Assembly (NCBI RefSeq): GCF_018294505.1
Contig: NC_057795.1
Span: 518,930,547 to 518,994,546, forward strand
Source: Triticum aestivum
Taxonomy: Eukaryota; Streptophyta; Magnoliopsida; Poales; Poaceae
DNA: 64,000 nucleotides
Reading direction: 5' to 3'
In this document: positions 23,645 through 34,540 of the stretch, one piece after another
How positions within the stretch are numbered: position 1 is the first letter of the stretch
Layout of the letters: the number at the start of each line of letters is the position of its first letter
The notes under the pieces: model-generated
What the model was told of the DNA's origin: nothing
The model's database searches: none
What the model saw: the letters and a program-made list of their open reading frames with translations, nothing else
Program-made: the position numbers and the translations under genes

Positions 23645-26600
23645 CTACGCTTGCTCGGAACATGCCAGGCGGTCTTTTTGTAGGTTACTCCGGGCGCTCT
23701 TGACGGTGTCCGGACGTTTAACAGCAGGACTGGAGAATTGCCTTGAGAGGCTACTTTGTACTTCCGCCGTGAGGGCCGCCGTATGCTCCTCCGTTCGAAG
23801 AGAGCGTTCGGTGTTTCCATTGACCGTAATGACTCCTCGAGGGCCTGGCATCTTGAGCTTGAGGTATGTGTAGTGCGGCACCGCATTGACTCTTTGCAAA
23901 TGCGGTTCGTCCGAGCAGAGCGTGATAGCCACTGCGGAACGGGACTATGTCTAAGACTAACTCCTCGCTTCGGAAATTATCCGGGGATCCGAAGATCACT
24001 TCGAGTGTAACTGAGCCTGTACAGTTGGCCTCTACACCCGGTATGACGCCTTTAAAGGTCGTCTTTGTGGGTTTAATCCTTGAGGGATCTATGCCCATTT
24101 TTTGCACTGTATCCTGGTAAAGCAGGTTCAGGATGCTGCCGCCGTCCATGAGGACTCTAGTGAGGTGAAATCCGTCAATGATTGGGTCTAGAACCAATGC
24201 GGCGAATCCGCCGTGGCGGATGCTAGTGGGGTGGTCCCTTCGATCAAAAGTGATAGGGCAGGAGGACCACGGGTTGAACTTTGGGGCGACTGGCTCCAAC
24301 GCATATACGTCCCTGAGTGCATGCTTCCGCTCCCTTTTGGGGATGTGGGTTGCGTATATCATGTTTGCCGTCCGCACTTGTGGGGGAAAGCCCTTTTGTC
24401 CCCTATTGTTCGGCGGTCGGGGCTCCTCCTCATCATCGCTATGCAGCCCCTTGTCTCTGTTTTCGGCACTTAACTTGCCTGCCTGCTTGAACACCCAACA
24501 ATCCTTGTTGGTGTGATTGGCTGGTGTTTCGGAGGTGCCGTGTATCTGGCACGAGCGATCGAGTATTCGGTCCAAACTGGACGGGCCCGGAGTATTTCTT
24601 TTGTATGGCTTTTTCCGCTGACCGGGTTTAGAGCCTCTGAATCCGGCATTAACTGTCGTATCCTCAGCATTGTTGCTGTTAATGCGGTGCTTGTGCTTGT
24701 TGCGACGCGACCTGCCATTGTTGTCCTTGGTATCCGAATTACCAGGGCTCTTGGTCATGTTATTACTACGAGCTAGCCAGTTGTCTTCTCCCGCACAAAA
24801 GCGGGTCATGAGTGTTGTGAAGGCTGCCATGGATTTCGGCTTTTCCTGTCCTAGGTGCCGGGAAAGCCATTCGTCTCGGATGTTATGTTTGAAGGCTGCA
24901 AGGGCCTCTGCGTCCGGACAGTCGACTATATGATTTTTCTTGGTTAGGAACCGTGTCCAGAATTGTCTAGCCGATTCCTCTGGCTGCTGAATTATGTGGC
25001 TTAGGTCATCGGCGTCTGGTGGTCGCACATAGGTGTCCTGGAAATTTTCGAGGAATGCGGCTTCCAGGTCCTCCCAGCAACCAATTGACTCTACTGGCAA
25101 GCTGTTAAGCCAATGCCGAGCTGGTCCTTTAAGCTTGAGCGGGAGGTATTTGATAGCGTGTAGATCATCACCGCGGGCCATGTGGATATGAAGGAGATAA
25201 TCCTCGATCCATACCGCAGGATCTGTTGTGCCATCGTATGATTCAATGTTTACGAGCTTAAAACCCTCGGGGATTTGATGATCCATTACTTGATCTGTGA
25301 AGCATAGTGGGTGTGCGGCGCCTCTGTACTGGGCTATATCATGACGTAGCCCAAATGAGCTTTGTCTGCTGTGTTCGGCCTGGCCGTATTTGCCATATCC
25401 GGCATGACGGTTATTGTCACATGCCATGGGGCGCCCACGCGATCCGTAGATCGATCTTGTTTGCCTTTCCTTGTCCTCCAATATGTCTCGCAGGTCTGGC
25501 GCATTTCCCCGTGCCTTGGTATTTTTTGAGCGACGCCGGGGTGCGGCTTGAGTGGATGGCTGAGAGGCCTCTCTGTCGCGGCCACGAGGTGGTCGGTCAG
25601 CCGCGTCGTGCGCTAGTGATGTAGGTTTAGGTGCTTCCTCATCTAATTGGGGTAGCAGCCTGCACTTTGGGTAGCTCTTGGAGGGGCGTTCGAGTTCGTA
25701 CTCTTTGGCCGCAAGGACTTTAGTCCATCTGTCGGCTAGCAAGTGTTGGTCAGCTCTAAGTTGCTGCTATTTTTTTAGGCTGCTCGCCGTGGCCATAAGC
25801 CTGCGTTTGAAACGCTCTTGTTCGACGGGATCCTTAGGCATGACAAATTCATCGTCGTCGAGGCTTGCCTCGTCTTCGTAGGGAGGCATGTAATTGTCGT
25901 CCTCTACCTCTCTGTCTGCCGCTCTCTCATGAGGGCTGGCTTCTCCATCCTCCTGTGCTGAATCCTGCTGGAAGGGGTTGTCATCGGCACTATCCGGGGT
26001 GTTATTATCTCCCGTGCCGGAATCGCCATTTTTTCTTTGGCGGGATTTAGAGCGGCGCCGCTGACGCCGGCGCTTAGGCTGCTTCTTGGAGGGGTCATCC
26101 TCCATTGTTCCATCGCCATTCCCTTCTTTTGGCGAGTCCACCATGTATATGTCGTATGACGAGGTGGCTTTCCAGTGCCCTATAGGCGCTGGTTCTTGGT
26201 CGTCTCCCGCATCGACGTCCATACGGTCGAAGTCTTCGGTGTCAAAGTCGAGCATGTCGGTTAAATCATCGACAGTGGCTATGAAGTGGGTGGTGGGTGG
26301 GCTTTGAATTTCTTCATCGTCTGCATCCCAACCTTGCTGACCATAGTCCGGCCAGGGCTCTCCTGATAAAGACAGAGACTTTAGTGAATTCAGAATGTCG
26401 CCGAAGGGCGAGTGCTGAAAGATGTCCGCGGCGGCGAACTCCATGATCGGCGCCGAATCGGGATCGATTGGCAGGGGCGCGGAAGGTTCGGAGTCCGGAA
26501 AGGAGTCTGGCACCTTGGAGTCATGAGCTTCGCAAAGGACAAGGCTGGTGTTCGGCTCGATCGCCGTAGAGATTGCAGCTCCCGAGGCGGTGTCCAGCCA

Positions 26601-26938
26601 CCTGTCCTCGATTGGCGCAATCGGCTCCGAGCTAAGGGTTGGAGCGGACACTTGGGCGGCCTCCTGGGCACTGTTCGGCGGCAGAGCTAGATCATGCCCA
26701 TCGTGACAGTGCGGCGCACTCGGCTGTGGCTCGAACCCGTCGAAGATCAAGTCTCCGCGGATGTCAGCCGTGTAGTTCAAACTTCCGAACCTGACCTGAT
26801 GGCCAGGGGCGTAGCCCTCGATCTGCTCCATATGGCCAAGCGGATTGGCCGCAGTGCAAAGCCGCCGAATACGAAGATCTGTCCGGGGTGAAAAGTCTCA
26901 CCCTGGACCGCATCATTGTTGATGATCGAAGGAGCCAT
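23645..26938 (-). pseudogene. gag-pro: Fatima-1 gag-protease polyprotein, three lesions
   Basis: The likely ATG is at 26938 (MAPSIINNDAVQGETF). A frameshift near 26855 separates the N-terminus from the main frame. This runs from 26831 with one TAG (25769-25767) and reopens in the same frame to about 23885. A 1-nt deletion there shifts the last part (to 23645). The order is an acidic N-terminus, a basic patch (KRRRQRRRSKSRQRK), a retrotransposon Gag domain (WIEDYLLHIHMARGDD, LKLKGPARHWLNSLP), a zinc-knuckle-like C-x2-H...H-x4-C (SCQIHG...NHTNKDC), and an aspartic protease with LMDGGSILNLLY. The active site reads DGG, not the usual DSG or DTG. Confidence 0.88.
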
Positions 26939-26961
26939 CGGGCATAAAGATGACGGCACAG

Positions 26962-26985
26962 AGGAACTCTCAATGAAAGCACCAA
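26962..26985 (-). promoter_or_regulatory. Fatima-1 primer-binding region
   Basis: On the minus strand the 5' LTR ends in ACACCGACA and is followed at once by TTGGTGCTTTCATTGAGAG. Fatima-2 has the same string with one change (ATTTAGAG). I cannot assign a tRNA with confidence. Confidence 0.6.
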
Positions 26986-27453
26986 TGTCGGTGTCAAAAC
27001 CGGTGAATCTCGGGTAGGGGGTCCCGAACTGTGCGTCGGATGGTAACATGAGACGAGGGACACGATGTTTTTACCCAGGTTCGGGCCCTCTCGATGGAGG
27101 TAAAACCCTACTCCTGCTTGATTAATATTGATGATAGGGGTAGTACAAGAGTAGATCTACCATGAGATCAGAGAGGCTAAACCCTAGAAGCTAGCCTATG
27201 GTATGATTGTTTTTCGTCCTACGGACTAAAACCCTCCAGTTTATATAGACACCGGAGAGGGCTAGGGTTACACAGAGTCGGTTACAATGGGAGGAGATCT
27301 ACATATCCGTATCGCCAAGCTTGCCTTCCATGCCAAGGAAAGTCCCATCCAGACACGGGACGAAGTCTTCAATCTTGTATCTTCATAGTCCAGGAGTCCG
27401 GCCAAAGGTTATAGTCCGGCTATCTGGACACCTCCTAATCCGGGACTCCCTCA
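26986..27453 (-). repeat. Fatima-1 5' LTR
   Basis: 468 bp, the direct repeat of 18390-18849. The minus-strand TATA box TATATAAA is at 27240-27247. Compared with the other copy it has a short deletion in the GTGCGTC...GGATGG region and keeps an extra CACAGAGTCGGTT stretch, so the two LTRs have diverged by indels as well as substitutions. Confidence 0.9.
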
Positions 27454-27733
27454 GTTCCCAACGAGCAAAAGAAGAACAAGGAAATCTTTTTGGGTTTTCT
27501 TTTAAGTATTACAACTAAGCATGCATAGAAATTAACTACCACTAGTTTTTTTGGTTTTTCTAAGGTTTTTCAAACACATAAGAAGAAAGCAAGAAAATAA
27601 ATTTAAGCATGGATAATACAGTGAAAAAGTGTGAACACCGACAACTGGAATAGAAAGTGTGAACATGAATGTAATGTCAGTGAGAAACACGTACTCCTCT
27701 AAGCTTAGGCTTTTGGCTTAACTTGGTAATCGA
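27454..27733 (-). other. Level-0 element, 3' untranslated stretch
   Basis: This continues the non-coding region seen at 16554-18389 on the other side of Fatima-1. It is AT-rich and directly follows the stop of the 337-aa ORF. No feature is seen. Confidence 0.65.
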
Positions 27734-28747
27734 TCAATAGCACGGATAGTAGTCGGAGTGGTAGCTCATGGAGGCTCTCAGTGCGGATGCCTCAGCCTGC
27801 CGTGCAGCCACAACCGCCACGTTGTGGGCTCGGGCCTCGCTTTCAAAAATAAAATATCTTTCCCTGCTATGATAATCAAAGAGAGCAGGCGCATGCAAAT
27901 ATGTGTATACGATGGATTCTTGATTAAACAACAATTTGTAGGTGAAATTGTCAGGTTTACCTTTAAGGATCTTATGACGCTTCATGGCATCAAAGTCTAA
28001 ATATTGCGTGGGTAAAATAGGGTCATATGGCAAAGGTAAAACACCCAGCTCTCTCGCTAAGCGTGTGGCATAATCTCCACCATAGAAATAGCCACTATTA
28101 GCATAGTGTTCCAACCTACGTGCAACAATCGCTCCAAGATTATAGATTTTGTCACCGGTGAGAGCGGCGCGTATGAGGCTCAAGTCTGGAGCACAAAGTG
28201 TAGTACAATCTTGTTTGCCTACAATATATTTCCCGTTGAATAATGCAAAGTACTGAATTGCAGGAAAATGAATGCTCTTTATTCTACCTTGCGTCACTCC
28301 CCTATTCTCACTATAGCAAAGACTAGTCAAAAATGTTTCAAATTCAGCCCTTGGTGGTTCGTCAAGCAAACTCGAAAATGGAATTTTGCAGTAGTGAGAA
28401 AATCTCTCTAGTGGTATGGTAAATGGATTTTCATACAGTTTAAATGACACCCTAGACTCACGGGGATGGAATTTAAATCCTTTGACAAAAGTTTCAATGA
28501 GGGTGTGGTGTTGATTCCACTTATCTGATATGTAGGGACCGGGCTCGGCATTGTGTACATATTGCTCAAATTCCTCCTTAATGCCCACGCTTACCATATA
28601 ATCATCGCATGGCCATAAGCATGTTTTGCTGGCGGCATCTCGTATGGAACTCTCACTTGGTTCAACATAAGACCGATGAGCGGAGCTGTCACTAGAAGAT
28701 GCCCCCGAGGATCTCCTCCTCGAAGAACTCCTTCCGAAGAGGTTCAT
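27734..28747 (-). CDS. Athila-type extra ORF of the level-0 element, intact (337 aa)
   Basis: The ATG at 28747 (MNLFGRSSSRRRSSG) begins a complete frame of 337 residues. An in-frame TTG 42 bp upstream has no better claim. The N-terminus is Ser/Arg-rich and likely unfolded. The remainder is a globular domain with HFPAIQYFALFNGKYI, NLGAIVARRLEHY and YLDFDAMKRHKI, blocks found in the ORF that follows gag in Sabrina/WHAM-like elements. I see no enzyme motif or transmembrane helix, so I do not call it an envelope protein. It is the only undamaged long ORF of the element and lies downstream of an LTR-like promoter. Confidence 0.7.
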   Translation of the reverse strand: MNLFGRSSSRRRSSGASSSDSSAHRSYVEPSESSIRDAASKTCLWPCDDYMVSVGIKEEFEQYVHNAEPGPYISDKWNQHHTLIETFVKGFKFHPRESRVSFKLYENPFTIPLERFSHYCKIPFSSLLDEPPRAEFETFLTSLCYSENRGVTQGRIKSIHFPAIQYFALFNGKYIVGKQDCTTLCAPDLSLIRAALTGDKIYNLGAIVARRLEHYANSGYFYGGDYATRLARELGVLPLPYDPILPTQYLDFDAMKRHKILKGKPDNFTYKLLFNQESIVYTYLHAPALFDYHSRERYFIFESEARAHNVAVVAARQAEASALRASMSYHSDYYPCY

Positions 28748-29019
28748 TATATTTGCGTACAATTTTCTGAAAAATTTATTGAGTGACAAAATTTTTTGTC
28801 AACAAAACTTCACAATATTGGTAATAACTACTCATCGGGATGCATAGAGGCCATAGCAAGCATTCAAACTACTTAGAACTCTAAGAATTCAACATGAAAT
28901 CTCATCTACAGGAGCACCAAGAGTAGCTAATTATTCAAAATATAAACCACTAAAACAAAAACTAACTGGACAAACAGAGGAGGCCCATACCAAGCAACAA
29001 TCCCCCGAAACAGTTTCGA

Positions 29020-29070
29020 AAACGGAGCTTCGAGCAAAGAGATCGAAATCCACGGGTTTGAGAGCAAGAA

Positions 29071-29114
<44 letters not shown>

Positions 29115-29370
29115 TGAATTTTTTCTGGAGGTAGGTGATGATGTGGTGTACAGGGATAAGTGAGGGGGCCCACGTGGGGACCACAACCCACCAGGGCGCG
29201 CCTGGGGGTCCTGGCGCGCCTAGGTGGGTTGTGCCCACCTGGTGCACCTCCCTCTGATATTATTTGCACCAGAAATTCTTAAATATTCAAAAAAAATTGT
29301 ATTAAATTGCCAGAGCATTCTGGAAACTTTTATTTTGGGTCATTTTTTATTGCACGAGAAATTCAGAAAA
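29020..29370 (-). promoter_or_regulatory. LTR-like internal promoter region with a GA/CT run
   Basis: On the plus strand 29190-29345 resembles 16270-16425 in the LTR of the same element, in the same orientation and order: GCGCGCCTGG, GGTGGGTTGTGCCCACC, a CACCTCCCTC-like stretch, CCAGAAATTC and AACTTTTATTT. Downstream on the minus strand comes a CT run of about 40 nt (29073-29112) and then the 5' untranslated part of the 337-aa ORF. This looks like a second promoter copied from the U3 of the LTR. Evidence is sequence resemblance only. Confidence 0.5.
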
Positions 29371-29556
29371 CAGACAAAACATGCATTTTATTTTATTTAA
29401 CTAATATAAACAGTTAACAAAAGGTAGGAACAAAAGGTAGTGCTTACTAAATTCATCAACTTCATACCTTTCAAAAATGATCCATTAAAAAGGGTGATCA
29501 AGTCTTATTAACAACCACTTTCGATTAGCATGAAACCGAAGAACTTTCGTAAATCA

Positions 29557-30785
29557 CTAAGTTACCTCGACGGGGATATGAATGTTCCCAACAATAAGCA
29601 TTTCATATTCCTTTTTAACAGTGGGTAGAGGTAGTTGAAAACTTCCAATAGTGATTGTCGGAGATTTTTCAATAACATTAATACCATTCACTTGGAATTG
29701 TTTCTTCGGAAAGTGCACCGTATGCTCATTACCATTAATATGAAAAGTGACCTTGCTTTTATTGCAATCAATAACAACCCCTGTAGTGTTCAAGAAGGGT
29801 CTACCAAGGATAATCGACATGTTGTCATCGTCGGGCATCTCAAGTATAACAAAGTCAGTCAAAATAGTAACATTAGCAACAACAACGGGCACATCCTCAC
29901 AAAAACAGATAGGTATGGCAGTTGATTTGTCAGCCATTCGCAAAGATATTTCCGTTGGTGTGAGTTTATTCAAATCAAGTCTTTAATATAAAGAGAAAGG
30001 CATAACACTAACACCAGCTCCTAAATCACATAAAGCAGTTTTCACACAATTCTTTTTGATAGGGCAAGGTATAGTTGGTATTCCCGGATCTCCAAGTTTC
30101 TTAGGTACTCCATCTTTAAAAGTATAATTAGCAAGCATGGTGGAGATTTCAGCTTCCGGCATTTTTCTCTTATTGGTGATGATGTCTTTCATATACTTTG
30201 CATAAGGAGGCATTTTCAAGATATCAGTCAAGCAAGTACGCAAAAATACTGGCCTCAGCATTTCAGCAAAGCGTTCAAATTCTTCATCATCTTTCTTTTT
30301 AGTTGACTTGGGTGGAAAAGGCATAGATTTTTGAACCCATGGTTCTCTTTCTTTACCGTGTTTTCTAGCAATAAAATATCTTTTATCATATCGTGTATTC
30401 TTGGATTGTGGGTTATCAAGATCAACAATTGGTTCTATTTCAACATCATCATCTGGTTCTTTTTCATTGTTTGGTTGAGTATCTTCATGAACATCAACAA
30501 TATCTATTTCATTATCACTAGGTGAATGTTCATTACCAGATTGAGTTTCAGCATCAGAAATAGAAAAAATATTATTATCATTATCAGGAGGTTTTTCTAT
30601 TTCAGGTTCACTAGAAGCATGAAAAGTCCTATCATTTTTATTTTTCTTCTTCTTTTTAGAAGGACTACGTGCATCAGTGTTAACTCTTTGACAGTCTTGT
30701 TCAATTAGTTTTGGCTGTCCCTCAGGTTAAAGTGGTTCCTGAGTCATTTTACCTCCTCTAGTTTCTACTCTAATAGCAAAGTCAT
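29557..30785 (-). pseudogene. gag-pro: Level-0 element gag C-terminus and aspartic protease
   Basis: One minus-strand frame, broken by TAA near 30733 and TAA at 29985-29983. It contains an acidic/Lys linker, the block WVQKSMPFPPKSTKKK, and a protease domain with ALCDLGAGVSVMP (active site D-L-G-A, as in Athila-clade proteases) and MSIILGRPFLNT. It ends at 29557 with HIPVEVT. The N-terminal half of the same gag is at 53074-54289; element B split them. No RT follows. Confidence 0.85.
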
Positions 30786-30790
30786 GTATG

Positions 30791-32454
30791 TGATTTCTAC
30801 TAGACAACCTTCTTCTTGTAGACGTTGTTGGGCCTCCAAGTGCAGAGGTTTGTAGGACAGTAGCAACTTTCCCTCAAGTGGATGACCTAAGGTTTATCAA
30901 TCCGTGGGAGGCGTAGGATGAAGATGGTCTTTCTCAAAAAACCCTGCAACCAAATAACAAAGAGTCTCTTGTGTCCCCAACACACCCAATACAATGGTAA
31001 ATTGTATAGGTGCACTAGTTCGGCGAAGAGATGGTGATACAAGTGCAGTACGGATGGTAGATATAGGTTTTTGTAATCTGAAATTATAAAAACAGCAAGG
31101 TAACTAATGATAAAAGTGAGAACAAATGGTATTGCAATGCTAGGAAACAAGGCCTAAGGTTCATACTTTCACTAGTGCAAGTTCTCTCAACAATAATAAC
31201 ATAATTAGATCATATAACTATCCCTCAACATGCAACAAAGAGTCACTCCAAAGTCACTAATAGCGGAGAACAAACGAAGAGATTATTGTAGGGTACAAAA
31301 CCACCTCAAAGTTATCCTTTCTGATCGTTCTATTCAAGAGTCTGTAGTAAAATAACACGAAGCTATTCTTTCCGTTCGATCTATCATAGAGTTCGTACTA
31401 GAATAACACCTTAAGACACAAATCAACCAAAACCCTAATTTCACCTAGATAATCCAATGTCACCTCAAGTATCCAGGGGCATGAATATACGATATGCATC
31501 ACACAATCTCAGATTCATCTATTCAACCAACACAAAGTACTTCAAAGAGTGCCCCAACGTTTCTAACAGAGAGTCAAGACGAAAACGTGTGCCAACCCCT
31601 ATGCATAAGTTCATTGAACCTGCAAGTTGATCACCAAAACATACATCAAGTAGATCACGTGAATATCCCATTGTCACCACAGATAAGCACGACAAGACAT
31701 ACATCAAGTGTTCTCAAATCCTTAAAGAATCAATCTGATAAGATAACTTCAAAGGGAAAACTCAATCCATTACAAGAGAGAAGAGGGGGAGAAACACCAT
31801 AAGATCCAACTATAATAACAAAGCTCGCTATACATCAAGATCGTATCACCTCAAGAACACAAGAGAGAGAGAGAGATCAAACACATAGCTACTGGTACAT
31901 ACCCTAAGCCCCGAGGGTGAACTACTTCCTTTTTGTCATGGAGAGAGCCGGGATGATGAAGATGGCCACCGATGATGGATTCCCCATCCGACAGGGTGCC
32001 GGAATGGGCTCCCGAGAGGTTTTTGGTGGCTACAGAGGCTTGCGGCGGCGGAACTCCTGATCTATTGTGTTCCTCGATGTTTTTAGGGTATATGGATATA
32101 TATAGGTGAAAGAAGTCGGTTAGGGGAGCCACGAGGGGTCCACGAGGGTGGGCGGCGCACCTCCCTGCCTTGTGGCTTCCTTGAAGCTTCCCCGACTCTA
32201 CTCCAACTCTCCTGGATTGCTTCCATTCCAAAAATAACTCTCCCGAATGTTTCATTCCATTTGGACTCCGTTTGATATTCCTTTTCTACGAAACACTGAA
32301 ATAGGCAAAAAATAGCAATATGGGTTGGGCCTCCAGTTAATTGGTTAGTCCCAAAAATGACATAAAAGTGTATAGTAAAGCCCATAAACATCCAAAACAG
32401 GCAATATAATAGCGTGGAACAATAAAAAATTATAGATACGTTGGAGCCGTATCA
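30791..32454 (-). repeat. Element B 3' LTR
   Basis: 1664 bp from TGATTTCTACTAGAC to GTATCA on the plus strand. Two changes in the first 15 bases differ from the family (TGATGTCTACTACAC). The polypurine tract AAGCTTGGGGATGCT abuts it at 32455-32469 on the minus strand. Confidence 0.9.
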
Positions 32455-32469
32455 AGCATCCCCAAGCTT

Positions 32470-34540
32470 AATTCCTGCTCGTCCTCGAGTAGGTAAATGA
32501 TAAAAACATAATTTTTGATGTGGAATGCTACCTAGCATATTTCTCAAGGTAATTTTATTTATTGTGGCATGAATGTTCAGATCCAAATGATTCAAGATAA
32601 AAGTTTAATATTGACATAAGAGTACTAATACTTCAATCATACTAACAAGTAATCATGTCTTATCATCCCTACAAAATCATATAGTTAGGCTATGTTTCAT
32701 TTTTGTCACACAAAATACTCCCATCATGCACAACCCCGATTTCAGCTAAGCAATTGGTTCATACTTTTTAACGCGCTTCAGCTTTTTTCAACTCTCACGC
32801 AATACATGAGCATAAGCCATGGATATAGCACTATGGGTGGAATAGAATATGATGATGGAGGTTGTGTGGAGAAGACAAAAAAGGAGAAAGTCTCACACTG
32901 ACGAGGCTAATCAACGGGCTATGGAGATGCCCATCAATTGATGTCAACATGAGGAGTAGGGATTGCCATGCAACGGATGCACTAGAGCTATAAACGTATG
33001 AAAGCTCAACAAAAGAAACCAAGTGGGTGTGCATCCAACTTGCTTTGCTCACGAAGACCTAGGGCATTTTGAGAAGCCCTTCATTGGAATATACAAGCCA
33101 AGTTCTATAACGAAAAATTCCCACTAGTATATGAAAGTGAAAACATATGAGACTCTCTATCATGAAGATCATGGTGCTACTTTGAAGCACAAGTGTGGAA
33201 AAGGATAGTAACATTGTCCCCCCTTTTTTTGGGGCCTTCCTTTTTTTTATTTGGCCTTTCTTTTTTCCTTTTTTATTTGGACTTTCTTTTTTGTTTGGCC
33301 TTTTTTATTTGGGGACAATGCTCTAATAATGATGATCATCACACTTCTATTTACTTACAATTCATGGATTACAACTCGCTACTAGAACAAGATATGACTC
33401 TATATGAATGCCTCCGGCGGTGTACCGGGATATGCAATGAATTAAGAGAGACATGTATGAAAGAATTATGAAGGTGGCTTTGCCACAAATACGATGTCAA
33501 CTACATGATCATGCAAAAGCAATATGACAATGATGGACCATGTCATAATAAACAGAACGGTGGAAAGTTGCATGGCAATATATCTCGGAATGGCTATGGA
33601 AATGCCAAAATAGGTAGGTACGGTGGCTGTTTTGAGGAAGATATAAAGAGATTTATGTGTGATAGAGCGTATCGTATCATGGGGTTTGGATGCACCGGCG
33701 AAGTTTGCACCAACTCTCAAGGTGAGAAAGGGCAATGCACGGTACCATAGAGGCTAGCAATGATGGAAGGGTAAGAGTGCGTATAATCCATGGACTCACA
33801 TTAGTCTAAAGAACTCATATACTTATTGCAAAAGTTTATTAGCCCTTGGAGCAAAGTACTACTACGCATGCTCCTAGGCGAAGGGTTGGTAGGAGTTAAC
33901 CATCGCGCGATCCCGACCTCCACTCATAAGGAAGGCAATCAAAAGAGCATCCCATGCTACAAATTTGTTACACAACTTTTACCATACGTGCATTCTACGG
34001 GACTTGCCAACTTCAACACAAGTATTTCTCAATTTCATAATTACCCAGCTAGCATGACTCTAACATTACCACCTCCATATCTCAAAACAATTATCAAGCA
34101 TCAAATTGATCATAGTATTCAATTCACTTTCTATGATAGTTTTTATTATACCCAACTTGGATGCCCATCATATTAGGACTAATTTCATAACCAAAGCAAA
34201 TTACCATGCTGTTCTAAAAGACTCTCAAAATAATATAAGTGAAGCATGAGAGATCAACAATTCTATAAAATATAACCACGACCGTGCTCTAAAAAGATAT
34301 AAGTGAAGCACTAGAGCAAATGACAAACTACTCCAAAAGATACAAGTCAAGATCAATGAGTAGTCAAATAATTGTGCTACTATGTGAAGACTCTCTAACA
34401 TTTAAGAATTTCAGATCTTGGGATATTATTTAAACAGCAAGCAAAACAAAGTAAAATGACAATTCAAGGATAGCACACATCATGTGAAGAAGTAAAAACT
34501 TAGGTTCAATCGATACTAACCGATAATTGTTGAAGAAGAA
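32470..34540 (-). other. Element B interior, non-coding part
   Basis: Collinear with 8053-10094 of element A. It holds a T-rich block of repeated TTTATTTGG(C/A)CTTT-like units (33219-33312) and the ATAAGTGAAGCA repeats (34230-34345). On the opposite strand there is a short Cys-rich open frame at 33505-33750, treated under findings. Confidence 0.7.

Larger units (their letters stand above)
18390..27453 (-). mobile_element. Fatima-1: gypsy LTR retrotransposon without RT/integrase, with an antisense gene
   Basis: The LTRs lie at 18390-18849 and 26986-27453. The flanks GCTCC (18385-18389) and GTTCC (27454-27458) are a TSD with one mismatch. On the minus strand gag-protease follows the primer site. 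The second half carries a spliced gene on the plus strand (19402-22463). Pol functions after protease are absent. LTR, primer region and gag match the Triticeae Fatima group as I remember it. Fatima-2 at 55610 has the same architecture. Confidence 0.85.

Noticed and set aside
27734..28747. Envelope-like protein
   Set aside because: No signal peptide or transmembrane segment is visible; the N-terminus is Ser/Arg-rich.
29073..29112. GA/CT dinucleotide run as a possible locus of interest on its own
   Set aside because: Simple microsatellite; similar runs occur in the LTRs of A and B. Only its place in the LTR-like promoter is of note.
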